64,000 bases of DNA. Source: Ilyonectria destructans. Lineage: Eukaryota; Ascomycota; Sordariomycetes; Hypocreales; Nectriaceae. How positions within the stretch are numbered: the first letter of the stretch is position 1; each line of letters starts with the position of its first letter. Shown piece after piece: positions 22,459-34,695 of the stretch. Position numbers and translations under genes: made by a program. The stretch lies in NCBI GenBank assembly GCA_020740775.1, contig JAHEWK010000015.1, positions 1,240,001 to 1,304,000 on the forward strand, read 5' to 3'. Under the pieces are notes generated by a model. That model made no database searches, was not told the DNA's origin, and worked only from the letters and a program-made list of their open reading frames with translations.

Positions 22459-22484
22459 CAGCGGGGTTCCAAAAGTCTTGCAAC
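22459..22484 (+). repeat. Left terminal inverted repeat of the Tc1 element
   Basis: 26 bp, identical to the reverse complement of the right end. Confidence 0.95.
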
Positions 22485-22602
22485 AGCCCCACTTACACCA
22501 CCACCCTCACCGGAACGCATGCAATAAAGATACCAATTAAACAGGCCACAGACTAGCTGTAATAAAAGTAACTATATTTTTGGATTCCTCAGAGGCGTGG
22601 CT

Positions 22603-23755
22603 TTAATATTTTGTATACCAACCCCTAGCTTTACGGCAAGCTTCCACCCTACGCGGCATAGACTCCAGCAGGCCCCGAATGAAGTCTTGAGGGATAGCTT
22701 CCCACGCTGCTTCCAAGCACACTTTAAATATAGCGATATCGGCTGCGTTTTTCTTCAATTTGGAGACCCAAGGGAACATTCTATAGAGATCTCTCTTTAG
22801 TCTGGCCCAAACGTGCTCGATGGGGTTCAGATCGGGGCTGTGAGGCGGCCAGTCAATAAGAGAGATCCCGTGCTCGAGCAGAAAGCTCATCGAGACCTTT
22901 GATGTGTGAATTCCGGCATTATCCTGCTGAAAATGCCGGGTGCCGTTATAATCAGGAAGAAGCCCAGAAGTCAGAGCTTCAATATAGCTCTTTGATGAGT
23001 AGCCTCCACGCTTGGAGGCTGTATCCCGAGTCATAATAACCAGCTTGCTTCGGCTCTTCTTGCAAATTGCACCCCACACCATTATCGTCACATCACCCTT
23101 GCCATGGGCCATTTTGTTGACGAATTTTGGGTCATAGATCTCATGGGTAAACCTCCAGACCCAGGTACCTGGATTGGCGCTGCCATTTGCAGCAGAGCAT
23201 TCATCAGAGAAGATAACCTAAGGGGTGTGAGTAACAGGTACAGTAGCGGACGGGGACATCATAAACACTCAGCCATACCTCACCCAATTCTTCCTCTCTT
23301 TTCGCCCAGTCACGCGTAAATTGAAGCCGCTGAGCTGCATCTTCCTTTCGTAAAAAGATCCTCTTTCTAGCGTGCCATTTGCGTAAGTTGACCTCATTTA
23401 AAGCCCGGCGTACAGTCGTCGCGCTCACCCCAAGACTCAGGTCATCCACCAGATCTTTCCTTGAGACGCCTTCATCCTGTCGTACAGCGTGAATAATAGC
23501 CCTTTTCGCCCGAGGCGTCAGACTTAGGGGACGCCCGGACTGAGGGCTAGGATCGATTGATGCGGTTGTCTCGAGCCGTTGAAGCAGACGGCTGATTGTG
23601 GCTGTCGTGACCCCAAAACGCGTCGCAACCACACTCCTTTTCTCTCCAGCTTGTACGGCCGCAATAATAGCCGCACGAAGCTCGGGGCTAGTTCGTTGTT
23701 TTCCTTGGCGATTTCCGGATATTATGGTCCCAAAGGATCGTAAATTGGACGTCAT
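22603..23755 (-). CDS. Tc1-type DD34E transposase
   Basis: Two exons (23755-23279, 23217-22603) separated by a 61 bp intron give 363 residues with no stop or frameshift. The N-terminus is a helix-turn-helix pair: an Ala-rich first HTH (AVVATRFGVTTATISRLLQ-like) and a second (SLGVSATTVRRALNEVNLRKW), with a GRP motif (GRPLSLTP) between. The catalytic domain has VIFSDE, WGAI, FQQDNAGIH and PPHSPDLNPIEHVW; exactly 34 residues separate the second Asp from the Glu. Cut-and-paste transposition in the nucleus with TA target duplication is expected. If the intron is spliced, the protein may be functional. Confidence 0.93.
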
Positions 23756-23840
23756 AATAAAAAGTTGTGAGATGTTGAAGATGAAGGAGCAAAAAACGCG
23801 GTTCGGATCCTTGACGCTGGTCGCGAAAAAGTCGCGTGGC

Positions 23841-23866
23841 GTTGCAAGACTTTTGGAACCCCGCTG
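23841..23866 (-). repeat. Right terminal inverted repeat of the Tc1 element
   Basis: 26 bp, identical to the left end in inverse orientation. Confidence 0.95.
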
Positions 23867-23868
23867 TA

Positions 23869-25786
23869 TACTCTTATATTGTAATGTGAGCTCGCCGAAG
23901 CATAGACTTGTGATTGACCATGTTGTTAAGGGTAGACCACTCAACACGACCCCGGAGGCTTTCTCTACAATTAGTCGTCCAAGGAAACAGTTGGATTTAT
24001 TATTCAAATAAATATACCAGTAGCGTTTAACAGTCCCTCGTACTCAACTAGCATCACCCATAAGTTCGCCGTCTCAAGATTGGAGAATTTCGGGTGGCAT
24101 CTTGTATATCCATATCGTAAAGGTCAAGAGTAGGGCGTGTCAAGGTGCAGCTACACATCTGGCACATGACGGAAATTCGTCCACCAAACCTTCCTGCAAG
24201 TGTAGAGGCACCGGGCGCGACCAAGCTTCTCAGCTGCTCACCGCAATCGCCTCATGCTAAAGCTTTTTTGGATTGGCCGATTTGTTTGTATCCGCGGCAT
24301 GATAGCTCCCCCAGGTGTGACCGATGAAGGGTAATTTACACCCTCCTGTGAAGAACTCGATGAGATGTTCAGAAAGAAGGTCCCGGCACACAACTTCAAG
24401 AGACTCAAGATCACATCGCTAAGTCGACGCCTAAATAATAGTTTAGCTGCCAAGTATCATCTTTCTGCAAGCCCAGTCACCGACATGTTCCCCGTTTCCA
24501 TGTCAGTAAGAGTCGTATGCCAGTCAGTCTACACCACCCGACTTGGGTGCAAAATGTTGCACAAAACAGCGCAAATAAACTTGAGGGCGGCGTCCAGACC
24601 GTATAAATATCCCGTGGCGTCTAAGCATAGCTGTCAATACGGCAAGCTAGGGCTACTTACACCGTGGAGCTTAAGGGAGGACCCCGATCCAATGGAATCA
24701 AGTGCTAAATCCCCGATGGGAACTAAAGTCGGTGGAACTGAACCACCGCCATGTCAGTGTCGCAATCTTAGAAACTCCCGAGGGCCGATGGCGTATGGTC
24801 GGCAGATGCCTACCCTAGACGCTTTCGGGTCCGGGATGGCATTGATCTCGAGATCATCCGTAATGCCCCCTTGATGCTTCTTCGCACCTGTCACTTATCC
24901 ACTTGATTAATTTGGCCGATAAATACGTAAGTCGGGGCATTATTGACGGCTCTTATTCAGCAGTGGTGTTGCAAGCTGGCTAAGCCATAAACTGCCCAAA
25001 CGCGAGGTCTCCGGTTTTATTGAGTAACAAATTTTCAAGCGGGCAAAAGCACCCTTGTCAAGAGCCGCATCCAAGAAAAGAAGTTGTGGGACTGCCAGAA
25101 GCCCGGAATGGCCCGCTTGGAGAGATACGGCAAGGTTGGGTAGATCGACAGCGGGGACCTGACTCTGGCCACGAAGATGACTCTTTGACAACACACTTCT
25201 AATTACAGATTTCTTCGGCCTTCTCACTGTAAAGAGTCCATTCGGTTGAGTTTCCCTCCCGTCTCCATCCTTCTTGGTCTATTATGCTTCCTTTCTTCTC
25301 CGTCTCTCTTCCTCCCTGCCACTCTCCTGTATGTCGTCCTTTGCCTTTCGAGAATGCAACCCAATCGAGCGATGGAAGACGAGCGAAGCCTCGGACTATT
25401 TGAGGACCCCGTCGACACACCCATGACAATTCGTTGAGTCCCTCCTCTTCTTCAGTGCCTCTGCCAGTCTCTTCGTCGGATGGCGTAGTCGTTGCGGTAT
25501 CGTCTCGATGGCGCAGCCCGTACTGGGAGGTGCCCGCGTTTGGGTGGAAACTGCTATTTTCGAGGCCAGCGCGACCCGAATCTACCGCCATCGGCTCCTC
25601 CCCCTCAGCAGTGTCCTGCGGCTGCCGCTGCGGCATCGTAGCCTGGGTAGAATCGTCGCTGATTTTGAATCTGATGTCGGATTAGATTTTGGTTGGGAGA
25701 CTGTAGAGATCCCAATGATCTCGGTCTCATGTGTAAAGACTTTTAGAGATTTATGTATTCAAGTCAGTAGATGCTTCTATTTTAAC
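23869..25786. other. Gene-poor stretch after the transposon
   Basis: About 1.9 kb with no gene I can identify. A 145-codon frame on the minus strand (25199-25636) encodes a Glu/Gly/Arg-rich, low-complexity sequence (TEEEEGLN...) with no recognised domain; it may be a lineage-specific gene or chance. A 169-codon plus-strand frame at 24365-24874 looks random. Confidence 0.4.
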
Positions 25787-26599
25787 TTATAAATTCATCG
25801 ACCATTTCTTGTCTTTTGCTCCTTCAACATCGAATGTCTCTGAAAACGGGTCCCAACTAGGATCCGTGTGGCGTTCATACTCCATTAAATTCGATATGTA
25901 GGTTGCGGTATCACTCCCATACACCTCCTCAATAAATGCAAGCGTTGCGTCGATGCCGGCTGAGATACCGGATGATGTCCAGATATTGCCATCTACAACC
26001 CATCGCGCGTGGGGCACCCAATCTACCTTGGGACCGTTCGCGATGGTGCTCGACCATGAGGCCTTGTTCGTGGTAGCTCGTCGGCCATCGAGAACCCCCG
26101 ACTTTGCGGCGATGATAGCGCCGGTACATATGGAAATGAGGTACTTCAATTTCGGATAAATACTGGCGACATACTCGATTGTTGTTGTGAGGTGAGGTGA
26201 GCGAGAGCCAAGTCCCCCGGGAATAATAAGCACGTCAATATCGTCAGGGACGGTCTCGAACGTGTGTGTGGGTTGTATTTGGGGAAACTATTTAGATGGT
26301 TAATTAGATCTGCGGTTCCACTCGCATGTGGCGTTCAATTCACTTACGAAACTGGAGTTCTTGGAGTTCATCGAAGCGGTCATGGGCTCAGTTGTCACCA
26401 AGTCCAGGGTGTCGGAGATGATGTATAGGTTAAGCTGGCGCATCTTTGCGAGAATGCCCAACGCGTTGAGTGGACCGAATACATCGAGCATCTCGAAGGC
26501 TCTGAACACGACGATGCCATAGTTTTTAGGCGGCTCAGTTGCCGTATTGGTTTTGGATAAGGTTGGAGCCACCACAGCTGCAGTGGTGTTCACTCGCAT
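25787..26599 (-). CDS. DJ-1/PfpI family protein (isonitrile hydratase-like)
   Basis: Two exons (26599-26348, 26287-25787; 60 bp intron) encode 250 residues. The class I glutamine amidotransferase-like fold is clear: NYGIVVFRAFEMLDVFGPLNAL at the start, VLIIPGGLGSR, the nucleophile elbow SICTGAIIAAKSG with its Cys, then LDGRRATTNKASW and WTSSGISAGIDATLAFIEE. This arrangement matches fungal and bacterial ThiJ/PfpI proteins related to isonitrile hydratase. An upstream short frame (from 26678) starts with a signal-peptide-like stretch but could be joined only by an implausibly short intron, so the ATG at 26599 is preferred. Stands alone among decayed DNA; the substrate is unknown. Confidence 0.88.
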
Positions 26600-27845
26600 G
26601 GTTGTGTAGGGTGCTGTATTCTCTGTACTAATATCATTAGTACAGCGGCCCAGAGGGAGATGAGGGCGGAAAGGTGCATGATTGTGGGGAATGGGGCCAA
26701 GATCTGGCTGAAGATTGCTGCTGCGGGAAGGTGATGAAGGGAAAGGTGCCTTTTTACCAAGTGGGGCAATGTGTACTGGAAAAGCTGCAGAATGAAGCTT
26801 GGGTTCTGTCTCTTCACAGCGTCTTTGCGGATCTGGTGTACACGAAAACTAGCATGTTGCAAAGACACGAATGATGCGCTATTATCGACGGCACCATGCG
26901 CAATCAAGTAGGACAAACGATGTGGTCTGTGTCATTTAAAGAGCTTAGTGATTGGCTGCCTCCGAGCGAGGCAATTAAGTGCGCAAGTTTGAGCAAATAC
27001 GGCGCGTCAGCAATCGTTGTCGTGTTATGCTAAGCCATCAAGCGCCCTCGTCATAGCTTGCCACTGGTTACGAGTCCTATGGTCGTGCCTGATATTCCAT
27101 ACATAGTGGTAAGGCAACTAATGAACCAGGAATGAAGAGAAATCTGCCTCGTTCTGTACGGAGGCACGCGGGTGACACAGACTCGAGGCAACACCAGAAT
27201 TAATCGCGCTAAGAAGCTTACGGAGTATCACGGCCGAGGACAGATTTCGGCGAAAACATGAGACACCAAGATATCTGCTGACTCATCTCGACCTGGAGAC
27301 ACAAGACCGACATAATGCGGCCCTCAAGTTCCGTTCTCCAGGCCGGTCCCCATGGCATTGGGGCAGGTCTTCGGTATCATCATCATTCCCCTTGGGCATT
27401 GTCGGTTTTGCAGTTATACGGTAGGCGGCAACTACACAACGCCAGTCGAATGCGCTTCGTCATAGAGATATGTCCAAGGTCTCGGAGCCGTCAGTCGTGG
27501 AACCGGCATCCATCCTCAATGCCCACTCGAGGGACGGGACTCCTCCAGCCGCGGTTCCTTGGGGAAAATTCAAGTCCACAGCGTAAGAAGCATCACCCCA
27601 ATCAGTACTTCATTGCTGCATGGCAGTGGCTAATGAATCCATAGGTGCCGTCGATGCCATTCGAGGAAGGTAAAATGCTCCGGAGGAGACCCCTACCAGA
27701 ACTGTCAGCAAGCAGACAAAAGCTTCGACCGCACATGCCCCCGTCGGAATCGAGAAGTGAAGGCTACACAGACGTAAATCATGACACGTTGGCACCAATA
27801 TGCTATATTACTAACAGAATGAAGCTACATTGCCGGATTGCTTGA
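26600..27845. other. Intergenic with possible eroded 5' part of a regulator gene
   Basis: No intact gene. The frame of the transcription-factor relic downstream can be followed back to a stop at 27843-27845, and beyond it to 27645 without recognisable domain residues. Confidence 0.45.
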
Positions 27846-28334
27846 GGCTGTATACGGTGTGCGCGACAGTCAATCCAGCTTCTCACGGACTGCTGGATTG
27901 ACGGCTCATTTGTCACATTCGACTATTTTTATACGGAATACTTGTTCTCTGCTCTTACGGTCCTTGCGGTGTCAAGCCTGTTAGATGGAAAGGACAGTCG
28001 CAGTCATACAGACACGTTTAACGAAGCAGCGAAATTCCTCTCGCAGATGAAGGATGCTAGAAATTTTTCTGCGCAGGAGTACTATCGTCACGTCGAAGCA
28101 ATAAGAGCCGCCCTAGAGACTGTATACACAAAAAGAAAAGCCGCGATGCAGACTTTACGCGAGACAGACGAGGCGAGCTTTCTAAGCAACTTGCCCCAGC
28201 CCGGCCAGACGCTCTCAGCGCAAGTAACTACTGGAGGTATAGCGTTGAACGAACCGTCATTACAAGAATTATTGGCGCAACCGATGCTGGATTTGCAATT
28301 CTTAGACGGCTCTGGTCATGATGCTTATTCCTAG
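27846..28334 (+). pseudogene. C-terminal relic of a Zn2Cys6-type transcription factor
   Basis: The frame reads QLLTDCWIDGSFVTFDYFYTEYLFSALTVLAVSSLLDGKDS, then an amphipathic helix region and ends LQELLAQPMLDLQFLDGSGHDAYS. This is the typical C-terminal end of fungal_trans regulators, in which a predicted membrane-like helix and a Leu/Gln-rich tail follow the regulatory domain. There is no zinc cluster or middle domain upstream: an in-frame stop occurs at 27843 and the preceding 500 bp is not coding in any frame I can recognise. It looks like the stump left by a deletion of the 5' two thirds. Confidence 0.65.
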
Positions 28335-29317
28335 GGCCTTTACTGGCCTGACTTTAGCAAAAAAAGTTGGACCCCGGACAGCTAAATATCAGTCTGGGCC
28401 CTCATTTCATCTCTACGTCGGCTTGACTTTCAGTCAAATTTATTTTTAGTCATGGCAGGTGTTTCAGGGTCTGTTCAGGGCTTGGAAAGAGTGCCTGCGT
28501 CTTACAAACCTTCTTTATGGTAGGATAAACCAAATACCTTGTATTTATTGAACAGAGATTAATGAGACAATGCTCAATTTATAACTCAATCGCGAACCAA
28601 AGCCCCATATCTTGATGATAAGCAACAGCGAGAGGTCGTATCCGTCTAGACAATTCCGTCGACGTTGACAGGTGTCTAACGCTGTCAAGATATGCAGCTT
28701 CGGATCCCGCGGAATGCTGTTCCATGGACTAGAAATCTGAACCGCGGCCTCAGAGCCAATTCGCCTGTCTTGTGCCGCTCCTCTTGAGGGCCCGTCCTCA
28801 AAAGGTGGTCAACAGAGACCAATCATGCTGCAAGCCGTAACGCAGGGAGCTAATTAGGGGAAAAGACCCGAAATCTCGCATTGGGAATGAGCTGCAGTTG
28901 ATTGACCGGACGGCTGAAGACAGAGGACGCATTCAGCCGCCCGCATTTCCCCTCACTGTGGGCGGCCTCATAATTGGTTCGGCATGATTACGGCAATGCT
29001 ACTGATATTCCGCGGTTGCACTACTGCAATACATCCGATGTGCTAATGGGCTGGACGGTAGGGGGCGGGTCGAGTCAGACAGAATGACACAAGTCGCATA
29101 AGTTATTGCTTTGTTGTACACTTCGACCAACTGGGCACAGAACGCCGAGTCATGCGGCGCAGTCACGGCGGCATGGTCAAGGGCGGTACGGAACCTGCAT
29201 TGTCGCACAAGTTACACCGCTTGCGAATCATCAGATTGCTACAAAAGCATGTCTTCCCTCGCCCTGTACGTTGCGCCGTTGCCTCCTTCGTTATAGCTCT
29301 CTCGCCCGAATTACACA
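28335..29317. other. Intergenic, P450 promoter
   Basis: Nothing gene-like seen. One CGGAATGCTGTTCCA sequence at 28710-28724 resembles the cluster palindrome but is isolated and imperfect. Confidence 0.45.
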
Positions 29318-31297
29318 ATGACAGATCATCAAAGCTCGCTATTCATGCCGGCAGCTTTTGCTGTCGGTGTCGCGTTGCATGTGTGTCTCTTCCGGCTCGG
29401 AGAATGGGATCTTGCGACAACCAAGCTCATCATTGGAGCCTTTTTGTCCTGCGCGGCATCGGGCGTCGCGTTGTGGCAATTGTTTCCCGCCGACTATCCT
29501 TCACTTCTCGTTAGCTTCACCACTGCATCTCAACTGACAGGCATTCTCATTTTGGGGATTGTGTCTAGCATGATGGTCTACAGGGGAGCATTTCATCGCT
29601 TGGGACGCTTTCCAGGACCTTTTTTGGCGCGCTTCTCAAACCTCTATATTACCAGGCTTTCCGCAAAGAAGCTTCATCTGTACTACGAAGTCCAGCGCCT
29701 CCACCACAAATACGGCGATTATGTCAGAATTGGTAGGTCAACAAACTCAATTGCGAAGCAATCACTGACCAATCAGGCCCATCGGAAATATCGATAAACG
29801 ACCCAAGGGCCGTTTCACTCATCCATGGAGCTCAATCAAAATGTGGAAAGGGGCCATTTTACGAAGTACTACGACCCATGGTCTCGTTGCAGATGATTCG
29901 CAACAAGAGCGAGCATATCAGACGCAGAAAGACATGGGACCGCGGTTTCAGCGCCAAAGGTACGCGGATGACAGCTCAAACAGATAGGATACCAAGCTTA
30001 CAGATCTCATCAGCTCTACGAGATTACGAGCCCAGGGTGATCAAGCACACGGACAACTTTATCGCTCAGCTAGAAAAAATGGAAAACACGCCCATTAACA
30101 TTACAGATTGGTTCAACTTTTACAGCTTTGACGTTATGGGAGATTTGGCTTGGGGAAAGTCTTTCGGAATGGTGTCAGGTGGTATCAAACATTACTTCAT
30201 GACATCTCTCCATGCCGACATGACAAACATTGGTCTATTTACACACATGCTATGGCTTTTCCCGCTATTCAAAGCAACACCAATCATCAACAGTGAGCAT
30301 ATAAAATTCTGGAATTGGGTCAAAGCGCAGGTCGATGAAAGGCGAAAGGTGCGCATTCCAGTGGTCTGAAGAAAATTTCGAGAATTAACCAAGCATAAAT
30401 AGACCAAACCAGAATCTCCAGACGTATTCTCGTGGCTGCTTGAGAGTCACGAGAGTTTAGAGCATCCCACTGCTCAAGATGAAATGGACCTGATTGGCGA
30501 TGCCTATCTTATTGCGGTCGCTGGCAGGTGAGATAAGAGGAGACGAATCATCTCGAGCTGGGCTAACACGGTAGTAGTGATACAACGGCAGCAAGTCTAA
30601 CATGTCTCTTCTATGAGTTGGCACTTCACCAAGAACAGCTCAAGGCTTTACAGACAGAAGTCGACGCGTTCTCTGAAGGCCAAGAGCAGATAGATCTACG
30701 CGGTTTAGCAAAATTACCACATCTAGACGCCATCATCAACGAAGTTCTTCGTCTGCACCCGCCGGTGCCATCGGGCGTCCAGAGAATGACACCACCAGAG
30801 GGTCTGACCATTGGCGACACTTTTGTTCCTGGCAACACCATCGTTCAATGTCCCACCCACACGATGCACCGAGGTTAGTTCGGTATACCTCATATAAATT
30901 GGTTGGTATAATTATCTGACTAATATGATCTATAGATGCGCGATATTTCGAGCGACCCAATGAATTCCTGCCTCAGCGGTGGAGTACTGAAAAGGAATTG
31001 ACCAAGGACGCCTCAATATTCGTTCCATTTTCCACTGGTATGGCCCATTTGTATTCTCATATGATCAATAATGCTAATTATGATGGCTCTGCTATCTCAG
31101 GTCGATATTCGTGTATTGGAAAGCAGTTGGGCTTGATGGAAGTCAGATACATGGCTGCCCAGATCGTCCGCAAATACGACGTAGCCTTGGCAAACGATCA
31201 AAACCCGAACGATTTCGTGGACGGAAAGAGAGACACATTCACGCTAGCTCTGGCGTCCCTCAACCTGGTATTTACAAGAAGAAAGAATGTGGCCTAG
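29318..31297 (+). CDS. Cytochrome P450 monooxygenase
   Basis: Seven exons (29318-29732, 29777-29959, 30014-30348, 30403-30527, 30578-30873, 30936-31037, 31101-31297) encode 550 residues, checked for phase throughout. Three hydrophobic segments at the N-terminus (before FPGPFLARFSNLY) anchor it in the ER. Motifs: RRRKTWDRGFSAKALRDYEP (C-helix WxxxF area), AGSDTTAASLT in the I helix, EVLRLHPPVP (ExxR), the ERPNEFLPQRW (PERF-like) region, and the haem loop FSTGRYSCIG with the axial Cys. The I-helix splice uses the downstream of two adjacent AGs to give AGSDTT. The general architecture is that of fungal P450s acting on fatty or aromatic compounds; the subfamily cannot be set by eye. No biosynthetic core gene is adjacent. 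Confidence 0.93.
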
Positions 31298-32177
31298 AAA
31301 CCGTCTTGGAGTGTGGCCATCTCCAGTGTTAGTTCTCTCGCGTTGATGTTTCTTGGACCTATTCACAATGCACCCAATTGCTTCGGACTCTATGGCGTTA
31401 TTCATGTTTTGTGCCTGCACCTCTTTAGAGTATTCGAACTCGATGTCTGTTCGATTTTGTCATATTTTAGATGGTATATTGCAAAAAGAACAGCGATGAA
31501 CCTAGGGCGACAGGATAATCCACATGTCTCTTACTCACAACCCTGAAATCACTAAGTCAAGCCATCTAGTACCATGATATTGAAACCATGGAGAGCATCA
31601 ATGTTGTTAGTTTTTATCAACGTCTTCCCATGTGCAAAAATATATTATTTGGTTTAAAAGGTAAATAATATATTTTGACTGTTCTATTGTAATAGATATA
31701 TCTCTAAAATATATAAAATAAAATCCTTTAATATATTTAGTTAGCTTTAGGTAATTCTATTTTGATTATAGAGTAATCTTCTTTTCTTTCGGAAGGAAGC
31801 TTATCCTACCTGTGGGTACCTATAGTCTGGGTAATGTACACTCTAGTTGTCGACCACCCATCAATCTGTCTGGGCGATAGAAATAGGAGCCTTGATGAAA
31901 TAGATAAGCCAAACTTCTGTTGGAAGCTTTTTAATAATCGGGAGAGTTGTTAAGAGTTTCTCCACCGAACATTGCAAGAGGACGCACAGACTAGCACAGA
32001 GAAAGATATGGAAACAAAAATGCATTGTATTGTACAAGGGCTTAGAAAGTCATAGCCCGCCATCGTGTTATAATTAATACATCCATAATTTACTTCATTT
32101 ATCCGAGCGATATGATCCAACGACCCATCATATCCACGACTCAATCTTTGCAAAGAGTTCCTCGAAATCTCAAGTCA
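31298..32177. other. Intergenic with an AT-rich tract
   Basis: No gene seen. About 31600-31760 is strongly AT-rich, with repeated ATATATTT/AAATATAT-like words, unlike its surroundings. Confidence 0.5.
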
Positions 32178-33766
32178 TCAAGTTGACACGCCAGTTGATT
32201 TGGGAGATTTTTGGCGGGTTTCGATTTCGACGTTCCGGCCATCTGTAGCTGGCTGATCGGTATTTTCATCAGCCGGCGGTAAGGGTTTGAAGCTTAGGGA
32301 CACCGGCAGACTATCAAAGGCGGGAATGTCGCAGTAGAACTCGGGCCACTGATCAAACATCTGGCTTTTCATAGCCCACACGTTAATGTCTTTGATTCGT
32401 TGTTTGAAGGCGTCGGACATAACGAATTGTCCAGTTTCAGTGTTCATAGAGTAGGTGTCGCGGAATTCGTATGGCCAACGCAGACGAAGTGATTGCGAAA
32501 ATAGATGCCAGAAGATATTCCCACAATAACTGTGTTGATAGAAGACAAACCGCTCTCGAATTCCAGGCCTTAGTTGTGTGTCAATATTTGTCTTTCAGAT
32601 GCCGTGTTCTTATCGTTACTCACCATGCAAAGAAGTTGATGGCATATGAGTGCGAAATCGCCTGTGATGGCCTTGGACTGTTAGCTTACAAAACTCAACG
32701 TTGGCGGAAGCAGAATACTCTACCTCTCGAGATACCACGGAGGGATTGTCGCTCGCCGTTCTGTAGATGGGTCCAAGTGATATAATAAGAGATCGTGCAT
32801 TATTCGAAGCATGGCTACTCTCTCTGCCTTGCCACATCCATGGAATAAAACCTCATCTATGGGACGAAGTTTGAGCCATAGCGCAGGGAGTCTGCCTAAT
32901 TTTGCTTCTGCTGCGGACCAGCCTTCCACCACTGCGCGGACTGGCAAATCATCTTGCCACGTCTCATCAAAGTCGGCGCCATCTCGATTTGGCTCACTTG
33001 GTGCAGAAAGTACCTCGTTGGCAAACCTCCATAGATTCAGGCTCTCGGATGGGCCTCTTAGTTGATCTTGGGGGTGACATCCGCATCCAGGCATCGATGC
33101 TGGCGAAATGGGATCATTTCCATCGGTTGGGACAGTTTCGAGGATGTTGTCGATTTGGGGGAAGCCAGGTAAGAGATCGTCCAAAAGAGTAGCAGCAGTG
33201 TCGGTAGGTGGAGTCATAAATTCCGGGACGTCCGGATGTTGCAGTGAGCAGATTGGATTCCTTGGGCCCTGTTGCGCCTGTATGACCCCGTTACCGGTAG
33301 TCCCATCGTTAGGATGCTCATTGAAGCCATCCATGACACTGTGGATTGGTGCTGTTTCTGCATCGTCCATGGTCGTATCTGGTGACTTGCGATTGCAAGA
33401 GCTCGTCGTGGAGTCAAAGGTGACAGCATCCTGACTTTGGGACAAGTGTTGGTTAATCGATGATCCTAGACTCCTCAACAAGCCAAGGGCAACATCTCGT
33501 TCCTTGGTGACGGCCTGGAGAGATTTAGTCAAGGCTCTAACCTGGTCGCTGGTGTCCTTATGTTGGAGGTCCTCTACTAGCTTCTCGAGACTAGTGATGC
33601 GAGTCTTGGTTCTCTCTCGAGCCAACCTCTGGGCCTTTCTGTCTAGCTCTCTTTTCTTTAACTGACGTGTTGTGACCGTGTCCGGTTCGCGCCGGACCGT
33701 GGTAGATGGTGAGGCGTCATTGGCTGTGGTTGCCCTTCGACAGGTGGAGCTTTCTGGCGATGCCAT
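32178..33766 (-). CDS. bZIP-like transcription factor with DUF3425 domain
   Basis: Three exons (33766-32724, 32677-32624, 32568-32178) encode 495 residues. The basic region KKRELDRKAQRLARERTKTRI with a short leucine-zipper-like ITSLEKLVEDL at about residues 37-70 is the modified bZIP of this fungal family. A variable linker follows, then the DUF3425 half: LPALWLKLRPIDEVLFHGCGKAERVAMLRIMHDLLLYHLDP, PPWYLESPRPSQ and INFFAWPGIRERFVFYQHSYC. Members regulate stress, nutrient or secondary metabolism genes; none is characterised well enough to transfer a role. It is convergent with the P450 gene, and its promoter faces the NmrA-type gene. Confidence 0.88.
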
Positions 33767-34695
33767 TTGACTCGACAGGGTTGCTCGGTATGGAGTCCAG
33801 GAGACAAGGCTCTAGTAAGGGACAACTATTACCGAGATAACAAAGGGTAAGTGACGGTTCAGGGTGGAGCCTCATACGTGACAATATCACCAAATCCTGT
33901 AAGTTAGGGGCACCTCCTTTTCTGTTCTTGATCGGGGCAAATGGGCAGGGGAAGTTGATGCCGAACGAAGCGGGGTAATGGAGACTTGCAGAGGCGGGGT
34001 AATAAATCCAGCGAATCGGAACCCTAGACAGACACACAAAGTCGTCCAATTATCTCTTCCCTTCCCCAGGTTGAACTTTGAAGCTGGTTCATATAAGGGA
34101 TAGCGCAATCCCATTATTCATGCTAGGTTTGAATTATGCAGAATCTTGATGGGAGTAACCAGAAACGGTAAGCCAGGACTGCACTGTTACGTTGAGGGTG
34201 CCCCTCCACATCCGGGGTAGGGGCCACAAAACGACCCGAATTGGAATTATTTGACCGCGGCATTATCTCCGGCATAACATACTTGGCTTGCATGGGAAAT
34301 TACGTAGGACGGCGGCAAAATAGAGCAGAGAGTGGCAAATTTCAGCTCTAGATCCTCTCCAAGATTATTCAGCGGCGTGAATTACAGGTAGCTGCATAGA
34401 TAGTGGTACATCCATCTGCTTTGTCCTTGACAGATCTCAAGGATGTTCAGTGCCATGGATGCAATTTTACTACTGCGCCAATCAAGGAGGCCTCTACTTA
34501 CTCTTAAGACGATTCCCACGAGTGAAGTTTCAAGCACAGGCGCACAAAATAGTCAACTTCCACAACGTTCTGTCTATTTTAATACTCTAGGGTAGCTCCT
34601 CTCGTCTATAGTGCTAGGTAAGAACCTACGTGCATCTCCCACCGACAAGCCACGTAAGATCCAAGTGAACGTGGCTATTCCTTCAAACAATCGGC
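33767..34695. other. Intergenic, bZIP promoter
   Basis: About 0.9 kb without a supportable gene or recognised motif. Confidence 0.45.

Larger units (their letters stand above)
22457..23868. mobile_element. Complete Tc1/mariner-family transposon
   Basis: The element runs from 22459 to 23866 (1408 bp). Its two ends are an identical 26 bp inverted repeat beginning CAGCGGGGTTCC, and it is flanked by TA at 22457-22458 and 23867-23868, the standard Tc1/mariner target duplication. Only one gene, the transposase, lies inside. Perfect inverted repeats and an intact reading frame suggest recent insertion. It sits 122 bp past the stop codon of the transporter and marks the distal edge of the catabolic cluster. 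Confidence 0.96.

Noticed and set aside
24365..24874. 169-codon plus-strand frame after the transposon
   Set aside because: No recognisable family, no codon-bias signal, and random-looking residue composition.
26590..26916. Signal-peptide exon for the DJ-1/PfpI gene
   Set aside because: The only possible intron would be about 16-30 bp, below the normal fungal minimum.
28710..28724. CGGAATGCTGTTCCA as a cluster operator for the P450
   Set aside because: Single, imperfect, 590 bp from the start and outside the cluster; expected by chance.
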